A stretch of DNA of 64,000 nt, taken from Andrena cerasifolii. Lineage: Eukaryota; Arthropoda; Insecta; Hymenoptera; Andrenidae. Positions within the stretch are counted from its first letter, which is position 1. Each line of letters opens with the position of its first letter. The notes under the pieces are model-generated. The model saw nothing but the letters and a program-made list of their open reading frames with translations. It made no database searches and was not told where the DNA came from. The position numbers were made by a program, and so were the translations under genes. Positions 46,818 through 57,900 of this stretch are shown one piece after another. The DNA lies in assembly GCF_050908995.1 (NCBI RefSeq), contig NC_135121.1, forward strand, positions 2,604,001 to 2,668,000, read 5' to 3'.

Positions 46818-48805
46818 CAAAGGGGGGAGCAACTTTGGGTGATGGTAAAGGAAAATATACCCCTCTTGCTTTTTTAACCCATTTTATAGTGCCAATTTAA
46901 TTAAAAATTTAAACCCGAAAATTGAAAAATATTTCCTTTTTTAGTATAAACTTAATAAAGATCAGTTTTGAAAAATAAGGGATTTTGTCTCGAAAGCCAG
47001 GGGGTAACTGCGCATTTTGTCCCCCCCCCTGCGGACGCGCATGCATAGAAAGCAACAATAATGCATAAAATTGCATATACCTATACTAAACAAGAAGAGT
47101 AGCAAATTGGTAAAGGCAAGCAACAAACACATACTTAATATTCTATTCTATTTTCTTTGTTATCAAATGTACGTGCAATAAGTGATGAAATACTTTTGAA
47201 CGGTAATATAGGTATAATTAAATATAATGGACGCATACAACGAAAATTAATATTGTAATGTAATACAAGTACACATTTTTAAATGCAGCTAAATCGAGAA
47301 TAATTTTATCTCATCCACCCTTCTTTGCCTTTATCCATTTAAATGCAATCTTCACATTTCGAAATTCAACACTTTGTGGTGTAGTGATTTTCATTTTGTT
47401 TCGTCTGATGTGTTAACAGACACTCCATTAAGAATAGAAGAGGTACTGCCATCTAAGTTCAAAATTTGACAAATTTAATTGAAGGAATAAAAAAGAATTA
47501 GAAACCTACAATAGCAGTGGAAAATAAAGAAATAAAAAGAGGAATGCGTATTGTGACTGATATCGACCGATTATATAATTGGAAGAATAATTGCATTTTC
47601 CCTTTAATGGGCAATCTGGAGAATCAATTTCTCTGGTTGCAAAGAATTGAAAATCAGACGTTTGTTCACAACAGTTAAGGATACGAGCGGTTCTCGAAAA
47701 TGTGGAACACCGATTGCTGGTGAAATTTTCACGGATGGTTGATCTCAGCGATCTATTCAACGAAACGTAGAACCCACAGCGCTACAAAGAACTGAACGTT
47801 TTTAAAACGAATTATTTCTTTTTACATAACACAAGAAAAGAAAAAAAAAACATATATCGACTATAATTTTGATAACAACAAACATGAAGGTAAATAATCT
47901 GTGAGGGCGCTCCTGACAAATAACTGGCAATTAGTAAATGCTACAAATATCGAGCGTCCAAAGAAATGACAATCGATCGACCTGGAGTTTCGAAAAATAT
48001 GGGTACTTCAGTGAACAGTGATTATAGAAATTTAATTAAGTTGCATCTTATACTCTTCGGTATCAAACAAGGCTGGAATATAAAAATGTCATAGCTCGTT
48101 TAGTTACAGAAATATTGGTTTGTAACACCTTGACCGTTCCTCCCTGTATAATATGTATTTGCCAATAAGTTGCATGGAATACTCTCCACACCTTAACAAT
48201 TCCAGAATAAATCTTGGACATGAACTCAATAGGCTATGTATAAAATAAACTATAAACGCGAATAAAAACACCATGTATGGAATAAAAACGATATCCATCA
48301 TCGATAATTGTTATTCATAACCAAAATCATTTATAGGAAGATTATGACATAACTTTTAAAATGTAGGTTATAACAGTTATTGTCTCTGAAATAAACACAC
48401 GTTCATTCAAAAGAACTGCAAAACAATTTTTATAAATCGAAGGCGTTTGCCGTGCGTATTCGGAAATAATTGTGCCACCGTGTATATGAAGGCGTCGCGT
48501 GCGGTACAGTTGACAGAGAGGTAACAGGCGGTAAGACGGAGAAAAACGTAGGCGGTTAAGTGGGGAGTCGAACCAATCAGCGCCTTAGAATAAAATTAAT
48601 AAATGAATAACGTGGCAACTGCTGTGGACTTTAAAGTATTCCGAATATCTTTCACAAAAGATTGAAAAATATCAAGGGAGATGTGTTTTCAGCGTACTTT
48701 CTTCACTAATGTGACTTACTCTACATTGAAAGGAATCCGCCATAATTTTCTTAATTCTTAATGCTGTGCCTTTGGTAAATTTTGTCGATTTACCTTATTT
48801 GACAA
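46818..48805. other. Non-coding DNA
   Basis: About 2 kb with no supported gene. The minus-strand frame 47506-47760 contains CPLKGKC but nothing else convincing. Confidence 0.4.
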
Positions 48806-49094
48806 ATATCCAGAAACTTGTGCGAAATAAGATGCTTCTCTGTGTATCTAACCTTCTCCGGACAACCTCCAAGCCTGTGCATCCCCTTAATTTCTATAAG
48901 CTTTAGATAGAAACCCTAAATTAAAAATAATTTGCTGGTACAAAAATATCTGGCAATTTAAATACAATTTGTTACAATATATTATTTTGTTCATGCGTGG
49001 TATAAATTTCCAGAAACTTGTGCGAAAGAAGATGCCTGTCGAACCTTCTCCGGACAACTACCAAGTCTGTGCGTCCCCTTCGCTTCTTATAAGC
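48806..49094 (+). repeat. Direct repeat pair, about 200-bp spacing
   Basis: Copies at about 48806-48907 and 49006-49094 share CCAGAAACTTGTGCGAAA, AACCTTCTCCGGACAAC and CTGTGCRTCCCCTT in order. The intervening sequence is AT-rich. Confidence 0.7.
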
Positions 49095-49632
49095 CCTACA
49101 TAAATAGTCTATTAAAATTTTTTGGCGATATACCTTGTTAATTGAGATAATAATTCAGTGTTCTATATGATGTAAAAACTCGTGACATTTCAACAATGTT
49201 GACAACTTACCTTATTTAACAATTGGCAGGTTATGATTGATTGACACTAGCTAGGTTGCGATGGTAAAAATATCTTGCCGATGGTGAAAATATCATCTTA
49301 ATATAAAATTCGCCAAATTGGAACTTTGCATCTACAAAATGAGACACTTTTGTAATGTAAATCAAACCCAAGCTATCCATTGTGACCATTAAAAAATTAA
49401 TCATGTTTACCACCAAGGGACATCACCCGCCGGTATTTGGAAACTCTGAGGGTAAGCGGTATTGCGAACACTAACTGCAGGTGGTATTGGGAACACTAAC
49501 TGTAGGCGATAATGAGATCACGCATAATGATAAAGGAAAAACGCTATTTTCATTACGACAAATATTTTAATCGATTTCATTCTTTAAAGTACATCATTCA
49601 CTAGGTATATCTGGTAGATATTCTTGCATTAA

Positions 49633-50505
49633 GGGGGTATTACACGCTAGACACTCGTTTTTGAAGGTGATATTTTGAAATTAATTGTGAATAACCTATC
49701 GCACCTACAGGGCAGGGGATTTGCACACATATTTAGTAGTGTTTGAACTATTAATACAAATTTTTGCATGCATTATATTGAAAATTGTACAAGTTACACG
49801 CTGATGCACAGGTCATGTTATCAAACACCGGCCCCGTCGGGCGCACGAATTGCGGCCGTCCTAGTCATCTGAAATGAAAGTACCAAAGATTTTTTAAATC
49901 TATATGAGTGTAGTTATCGCCCGTAGCAGATGTGACCAAATCCGGACATTGTTACCGAAATCGGAGCTGTTAAAAAATTTATATTTGATTTTTTCTACTT
50001 TTCTTGAACTAAAATGAGGTGTGTGTGGGGGGGGGGGGCGTTGCATTGAAACTATTGATGCAATTCTGCTACAGGCTATAGGTACACATTCACCTTGAAT
50101 GTTTGTAACATTTTAGTTCAATCGGTCCAGTGGTTTTTGAGAAAAATGTGCACCCGATCTAAAAAATTTGTATCGAGAAAAACGCGTTTAAAGTTTTTCA
50201 TGCAGTTATGGTCTATACGACTGAAGTTACGGTAGATAGCGACTAATTTCTGTAACTTTCTTCTAACCTGTAGAACCGTAGAGGAAACCTTTCTCAGCTT
50301 AAAAAAAATCATGTCTGCTGGCAGTCGTAGCCTCTTTAGGTAAAACGGTCGAGGGAACGATTACGTGCCACGCTGCGGCCTTAAACCCCTATAACTCTGG
50401 CAGTTTTAAGAATTTCACCTTAATATTTTAGGGATATATTTTCGTAACCCCAAACTATTGGAAAATCAAAAAACAAGAAATCGAATTTTTGGGTGTAATA
50501 CCCCC
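49633..50505. mobile_element. TIR element with TTAA/TCAA flanks (GGGGGTATTACAC)
   Basis: GGGGGTATTACACGC on the left is mirrored by GTGTAATACCCCC on the right. TTAA precedes it (49629-49632) and TCAA follows it (50506-50509). The 873-bp body has a poly-G run near 50029 and no coding frame. Confidence 0.7.
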
Positions 50506-50509
50506 TCAA

Positions 50510-51180
50510 CAGAATTATTATACTTACCTTAGCCGAATCGTCGGTAGCGGTTCGGCGAAGTGGAAGAGGAAGACGGGGTTTGACCGTTCGGTATCCTGGC
50601 GGGCCAACCCTGCCACTGGACCCTGGTCGGAGAGCCTGGGGTCCGTTCACCCAGTGGGCACGACCCGCGAGTGAGACAGAGGCTGTAGGGACGCTCTCGA
50701 GAATAGAGGTGAATCGGCCTGCGTCCAGAGGATGGCTCACGCTGTCCTTCTGGGAACCGTGGAGGGGGAGAATTCAAAAAGACACATATACTCAGCCTGT
50801 CGACGCAATAGAACGGGTGCTTACACGAGGGCTCGATATTTCACAAGAACTAATGTCGGCACACGAACGTGGAATCGCACAGGAGGTTTCTGGGAGAGGC
50901 ATACTGCCCGTACAAACGCTTTAGGCGGTCTCTCCGAGCGCTGTCTCGGGATCTCTAGACGTACTCTATCAAATAGGCCCGTGCGCCGACCTATATGTTC
51001 TCGTCCGCGAGATTTCGGCAGCGAGAGAGTCGGTCGGTGCGCGACCCTCTCGCGGCAGTGCTCGAAATTCGCGGACGAGTGGTGGGGGCAAGACCGTCGA
51101 GGCAGCGCGGTCTCGCTACCTCGCGCAGTGGGGGGCAAGATCGTCGTCCCACCGCGCTAACTCATTACATATCTCGTAAA
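50510..51180. other. GC-rich island, unclassified
   Basis: This stretch begins right at the edge of the preceding TIR element and is far richer in G and C than its surroundings. It contains inverted motifs around 51000-51080 (GCGAGAGAGTCGGTCGGTGC, CCCTCTCGCGGC). Frames on both strands are open for up to 142 residues because stops are rare in GC-rich DNA; none shows a known domain. A retroelement LTR or leader is possible. Confidence 0.4.
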
Positions 51181-51269
51181 CCAAAGCCGAGCGCCAAAAA
51201 GTTTAGAGAGAAATATTGTTCAGAATGACGACCTTGACAACATATGTCATGTTCATTAAAATTGGAAAT

Positions 51270-51965
51270 GCTTCCCCTAAAGTAAAGATTTATCCCTGCA
51301 TTTTTTATCGCCTCTATTCCCTCTCTACTTTTCGTATTTTTCCTTCTCTTCGCGCATTTTTATGAATTTCACCTAACCTGCCAAATATTCCTCTCTTAAG
51401 ATTTTGCCATCTTTCCACTTCTTGTATAACATCTTACCTCTTCTTTTTTCACTTCCGCAAATCTTATTCGATCAACGCCTATATCCTAGCATATTTTATT
51501 TTATTTTAACACTTTTTTTAACTATACATTTACATCTTCCTACTTCAATTGCAACCTACCCTGTTCGACACTTCTTTGCTTAAATTCTAGCTGTGTTATT
51601 TACGAACCGTTCTATACTTTCCTTACCCAGCACATAATTTCTTTGTTTTTGACACTCTTCATTGGCTTATCATATTTTTATCTCCTCGGGAGTCGGAATG
51701 TTACACAAATGGTCATATGATCTGATTCTACTCTTTCCTCAATATTGAACCTTGTGAGCTTTTCTAAATCTACTGCATTAGTTATGACGTAATCAATGAC
51801 TGTCGCCCCCCCTCCCCTACTTCTACACATATGTGTATTCCCTTCTTCGTTACTTTGGATGTCACCAATAGCAATGTACCAGACCCTGTCTTCAATTAGC
51901 TGCCGAAACAGTTCTCCATCTATGTTTTCTCTGCATTCTTTGATTTCCTTCTCTTCTGCCCTTCA
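51270..51965 (-). pseudogene. Non-LTR retrotransposon endonuclease and linker fragment
   Basis: Read on the minus strand from 51960, the frame contains WYIAIGDIQSNEEGNTH, then GGGATVIDYVITNAVD, LEKLTRFNIEERVESDHMTI and CVTF. The IDYVI and SDHM motifs are the C-terminal half of the exonuclease-endonuclease-phosphatase domain of R1/Jockey-type elements, where SDH carries the catalytic histidine. A purine-rich, stop-containing linker follows to about 51270 (for example KWKDGKILREEYLAG). The N-terminal half and the reverse transcriptase are missing. The purine-rich coding strand explains why the plus strand here is so rich in C and T. A pogo-like MITE abuts its 5' edge. Confidence 0.75.
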
Positions 51966-51968
51966 TTA

Positions 51969-52347
51969 CAGTATTGTCTCGTTGGGAGCTCGGTTTGGTG
52001 TACACGTTGTGGACTTTTCGCTACCCCCCACCACTTCTGTCTCACTCTTGCCCGGCGAAAGCTGGAGCGAGATGGAACGAGAGCGAGCGAGAGGCACTGA
52101 AAGCGAGCGAGGACGGTACGAGACCGAAGACGCGTTGATGTTTTGTCTCGCTCCGTCTTTCGGACGCCTGACATTCTGTCCTTTGCGCTTGCGACCATCG
52201 CGCACGCTCGCCGCGCACGCAGTGTTCCATCTCGCTCCCCCCTCCGGCCAGAAAGAAGCGAGACACGAACACTCGGAATTAGGGTTCTGTTCACGATACC
52301 GACTCAACGCCGGTCCCGACCAGCGAGTCGCTAACGAGACAATACTG
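51969..52347 (-). mobile_element. pogo-like MITE, copy 2
   Basis: This is the reverse-complement counterpart of 18049-18426 (379 versus 378 bp) with only scattered differences. TA flanks both ends (51967-51968, 52348-52349). Its position at the end of the endonuclease fragment and 255 bp before the chitinase start exon shows recent mobility of the family. The 251-residue plus-strand frame 51796-52551 runs through it and is not a gene. Confidence 0.85.
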
Positions 52348-52602
52348 TATCTTCATTGCGCATCGCGAATAGAAGGTGTGTCCGGCTCCTTCACTGTTGC
52401 GAATGCGATTGGTCCGAATGAATCAAATGCACTCTCTGTATATAGCCATGTATTTTCTCGTCATATCTTTAATTCCAACAGATTAAATGAACATTATGAC
52501 CCAAATGAAGGAATATTTTTGTTTCATGTTTCTTTCTTAGGAAAGTTTTAAAACGTAACTGTGAAAAGTTCTCCTAATCAACTACATTCACTTTCCTTTC
52601 AG

Positions 52603-52678
52603 ATGTCGAACAGCAGAACGATCTGGCTGCTGCTCGTCTGCTTCATCATACTACTCGGCATCCTCGACAATGCAGAAG
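52603..52678 (+). CDS. Cht7: Chitinase coding exon 1: signal or anchor
   Basis: ATG follows immediately after the acceptor TTCACTTTCCTTTCAG, so at least one untranslated exon probably lies upstream. It encodes MSNSRTIWLLLVCFIILLGI then LDNAE and the first base of a glycine codon before the donor GTAATT. The run of 15 hydrophobic residues could be a cleaved signal peptide or, as known for group III chitinases, a membrane anchor. Confidence 0.85.
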
Positions 52679-54825
52679 GTAATTAATTGATGTCGTTCGG
52701 TAAAACGTGTTGAATACCTTTTATCAATATTTATCCCCACTACCCTTTCTTCGAAAATTCTTTATCAGCATATTGTAGGATATCAAAACTCCATAGAACT
52801 TTGAATTAAATTTTTATCGATATCTTTTACGGTTTCGCAGATATTTATAATAATATGAAAACTCACAATTTCATTGACAGTGTATTTTCACTCCTAGGAC
52901 GTTTCATTGCCAAAACAAGAAATGATCACGTTATTAGCATCATTTGAAGTACATTTCTCAAAAGTTCCAAATCTTCTTGAATTTTTGAATTACCGAATAT
53001 ATGTTGTTAGTTGTTCATGTTTAAAAGTTCGGATTAGAAACGTCTGAAGCACACAAATTTACAAATTCAGATAGGTAACGCACATAGGAGTATTTGTATA
53101 ATAAACTCGGACAAAAATATTTTGTGTTTTTTGTAATGTACATACATGCAAAGAACGCGTGGTTAGGAGTTTATTAAAAAAATTATGCTGCCAAGAAAAC
53201 TTTTAAAAATATCTTTTATTCCCCGGTGGACACAGAAATATTACTGCTATTATACTGTAATACTGCAAAGTAATATTATCCTGATTGCGTAATTTAGTTT
53301 TATTACTGTGATATGACTGTATTTTTGCCCATTTTCTTCTGGTAAATTGCTTGACCGTTTCCGTAGAATCTACAAGAAAAATATAAAAAATTACTAAGTT
53401 GAAAATTTTCAACTTTGTGGCTTACTACGTTTGAAGTAATAAAAAACAAGATGGCGGAAGGGGGAAGAATTTTTATGGCTGCCGTTTGGCGGACCGGTGA
53501 CCAAGCTTTAAGCAAAATGGATTTGGTAGAGTTTTTGACTAACTTGCTGATTTGGACTTTTGTCCGGTTTTTGAATACAAATATTTCTACGTCCGTACAG
53601 TCGCCAAGAAAAAAAACAAACACGCATTTGTCACTACAGTGCGGTCCCCATAAATGATCATTTGTAGTTGCCGGGGCGAATGAGAGACTGAGAATGAATG
53701 AGAGAACGCCGTAATTTATGGCTCTCATTCATTCTCAGTCCCTCTCACTCGTCGCGGCAAACATCAAAAGCTAGTCAAATAGTTTAAACGTTTCAAAAAT
53801 TGAGCACGGTCGGTCCTGAGACTTGATCACTTGTGGAGATAAAACCGCACATCTTACGATTAAGCTGCTGCTCAGGCGTGTTTGTTTTCAAACTGAATAT
53901 TGATATTGTAACGTTCTTATCTGACAAATTTGGGACATCCACTTATAAATTATATGTGCTTTAAAGATACATTATTATTAAAAATTAAAGATACTAACTA
54001 ATCGTTAACAATATAGAATATATGTATATTGTAGCAATTGTTCCATGGAAGAATATTTTTTTACAATATTACTATATTTGTACTAGTACTATATTGTTAT
54101 TTTTATGACAAGTTTTCGTGGTACATTAAACTTGCAGTGGTTTATATCCCAAGAACGAAACATTTTGTTGATAATTCTGTTTTTGTAGTACAAATATGAA
54201 TTATTATATCATAAATACAGATATATGTCTTTTTGTAAATGAGCACACTTTAATAAGTTTAAACATATTCGGCCGTGCAGGTGCGAGGAAGAGAACCCGC
54301 AGGCCTACAAATGTCGCCGCATCGAGTTTAAATGATCAAGAAGTTTCGGCTAGTGTGAATAGATTCAAGGTCACGCGTAATCGCATCAACAACAAGAACA
54401 AAAAGAATGAAATTCAGACCAGCAAATCGGATGATTATAAGGTGAGTACAATTATTTTTGTCACTTATATCTGCAAAATTAAAAAGTAGACTTTTCTTAA
54501 AAGTGTTCGATGTGTGAAAATATGACTTTCAAGTCAGTCAGGCCTTTCCGCGTAATCGTTTCTAGCGAGCAAATTTTACCGAACCCGTCCACCGGTTTAA
54601 GCACTTCCGGAGAGTTATGAAAGCCTCGGGACCAGGTGTGATCAATTTTGGAGACGAGTAATGTATTCGCCCTGAGAATTCGACAATGAGAATGAGAATG
54701 AGAATGAGAATGAGAATGAGAATGAGAATGAGAATGAGAATGAGAATGAGAATGAGAATGAGAATGAGAATGAGAATGAGAATGAGAATGAGAATGAGAA
54801 TGAGAACGGGAACGGGGACGGGGAC

Positions 54826-54921
<96 letters not shown>

Positions 54922-57900
54922 ACGCGACAACGACATGCCATAAATTACGGGGCCCCCTCACTAGGGTGGCCCTTGGAACTGAAGGTGCGATAAAATGTTG
55001 GGACACCCGCTAATTGTATTCCTTTTGGTGTGCTAAGTAGGTATGTAAAATTGCGGCATAATCACATTATTCTGAACCATGCTTGAAGAAGCCTAAAGTC
55101 ACGATATACTATAACCTTCTGTTATTTATTTTTATTTTTTTGTCCACCTTAAGAAAATAATCGTTCACATGGGACAGAGGTTGCTGGAATCCATAAATAC
55201 TTTACCGCCATTGTCCAAAGACTGAACAAATGGAAAATTTTTACCACCTTCGTTCTTCCACCACTTAAAGATATCTTAACGATATTATCGATATATCGTT
55301 AACTATTAATAAGTTATCGATAAGATATCGATATTCAATAGCCCCAACTCCAGTTCCATCACACATTTGCTTACATACAGGATTGCATATTAAAAAACCA
55401 GGTGTTTGCAAGATCGCAGTTTCGTTCGAAACTTTGAGCTTCTTGAGGCACGGTTTACAATTGTTTGATCGAGCCGAAAATTTCCACACATATTTATCAC
55501 ACCAGAGGGAAATAAATCGGGGAGCGTCTTGGACCGAATTCTTAAATTTAAAAAAAAAAGTCATTATAAGGGACATCATATCCCTCACTCATTCTCACAA
55601 TCAGTTCGGCTCACTTGCTGTGACAACTATAAAAGAGTTAGTGGGAATAGCGGATGATCATACTTGGAGACCGGGCACTCGGTCACTTATGCAGAGAGCA
55701 CTATACAGTGTATCCCAAAATAATGGGACAAACCGAAACATGCAAATTCGTTCTCAGGACATTAACAGTTGAATATTAGCGGTGGAACTTCAGGTTAAGT
55801 GTTTAAACTAAGGATAAGGGCCATTCCACTCCAACTCGACGAGTTTTGCACCTAGATGTCAGGGATTTTAATAATATTGAAATATATTGTAGTCCATATG
55901 AAATAAGAGGGCGTTTAAGTCATCATTTTTCTAGTTTCGAAATTATTTAAAAAATACAAGCCCTCAAATAGTTCTTGATTAAGTTTTTGTTATATTCCGT
56001 AAGCCATTTTTGTAATATAAATAATAAAAATATTTTTCTTTCCGACTTTGTTCTTAGTCATGATTTCAAAACTTTTAAAAAATGATGTCCTTATTGCACG
56101 GTCGTTCCTCTATACACTTATTAGGGCTATATACAGGGGCATCATTAAATCGTGTAACCAACGCTCGGGCGAACAGGTAAAATTGCAACAGCGCCTCACG
56201 AACGCATTCCACTACAACCATGCACCGGCCCGGCGCGGCGTTCGGGCAACTGTCAGCGACCGTTGGACAGCAGTGATACCTGAGCTTCAAACATTTTTGG
56301 ATGGTCCCTTTCAAATTAACGTCGCAAAGAGGTATTTGGAATTTCTCGGCCGAAGTTGAAGAATTGGGGGCCTTTTTCGTATAACTTTTGAAATATAAAA
56401 GATATCGGAATGGAATTTGCGTCGAAAAATGAGGAAGAATTATTCCCTCTTACTGATGGATAATTTAATATATTTTACGTTTAATTAATTTTTCTCTTAT
56501 CAATTTTTTAACCATAATTGTTGTGAAAAGCTTTTGCAAAATGTTTCTTTGATACTGTATTTAATGCTCTTTTTAAAATTCATGGTGTTGATAAACAATA
56601 GGCTAGTTGTTTCTGTATCATTACTTTCATAAATTGAGAAAATAAATTTTTCTTCAATTATATATTAGTTCTGCAGACCTCAAAATTTATTGTTTTGATT
56701 TTCTTTTTAAGGGGTAACTAATAGGACGTGTGTTTGATTATAGCGGTGTTCGAATTTTTTTCTAGAATTTTTGTGTCTGAATGTTTTAACCTTTTAACTT
56801 CTCAACGCTTTTAGCTAAAGGTCTTAGCTTTTACACACAGTTGGCGAAAAATCTGTCCGTACAGGGGTATAGCGCCGCGGTCAACCTTGTCGTACCTAAA
56901 GTTTTTTAAATTGAGACGAGTACGAGAGCAGTCGACATTGTTTTCAAACCTCATTACAGTAATCTGGGATGCGGGTGGTAAACCGATCATAAAAGCGGAG
57001 CGCGCGGCTCTGGTACCTGGGCCGGGAAATTCCCAATAGCTCTTTGCGACATTAATTTGAAAGAGACCATCCTAAAATTTTCGAAGCTCGGAAATCACTG
57101 TTGTTCAGCGGTCGCTGGCAGCCCTCCGAACGCCGGGCCGGTGAATGATTGTAGTGGAGTGCGTCCGTGAGGCGGTGTTGCCATTTTCGTCTGTTCGCGC
57201 ACGCGTAGGTTGCATGAGTAAATGATGACCCTGTACACGCTTCTTTAATTGGCGGACACTCTAAAATTGTCATCAGGGCATGACACCAAAGGGTGCGGTG
57301 CGCCCGATTCAAGTAGACTACGCGACAAGACGCATCAGCCAAAATATAATGAGAAATGTTGTAAACTATGATTTCTCTTTGTATGCAAGTTTTAGGTGAT
57401 GTTAAAATTCTCCTCGGGTGAAAATATGTAGAGCCTGTTACTGCAGGTATGCAGAACACTATAGTACCTCATTATAGGGGCTATTAAGGGGTTATACCTA
57501 GTCAGGCCGCCGAAAAGAGGCGAATATTTGTGAATTTTTTTGAAAAGCGGCGGCTATTTAAATTTGAAATCCTGATTTTTTCGTAACAAAATCACGCGGA
57601 AAAAATCAGGATTTCAAATAGCCGCCATTTTATTTTAAATTAATATTTCGGAAAATCCTCTCCGTCAATCGGAAGATACATTAATATACTAACGAAATCT
57701 TTTTTGTCTATTGATTTTAGATAATCTGGTTCCGAATGGCAGTGCTCACCACAAAACCAAATTTTTAAAAAGGCTTCTTGGATGTGGGTTGTTACTTTAT
57801 TATTAACGTAAATATTTTCTACGAAAAAATTACCAAATGTTCTTTTAAATGTTGCTCTTTTAAGTGCAAAATGTTCTGTAAGAACATATGCTTCCGTTTT

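Noticed and set aside
47506..47760. Minus-strand frame with CPLKGKC, reminiscent of Penelope-like elements
   Set aside because: One short motif in 84 residues is too little; no GIY-YIG or reverse transcriptase sequence nearby.
48806..49094. CRISPR-like repeat array
   Set aside because: Only two diverged copies of about 100 bp, and the genome is eukaryotic.
51796..52551. 251-residue open frame on the plus strand just before the chitinase exon
   Set aside because: It runs through the antisense of the non-LTR endonuclease relic and then across the GC-rich pogo-like MITE; no domain, and the same frame pieces recur in the MITE copy at 18.1 kb.
54497..55006. 169-residue Ser/Leu/His-rich frame and its companions
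   Set aside because: Product of the AATGAG and GA arrays, open in several frames at once.
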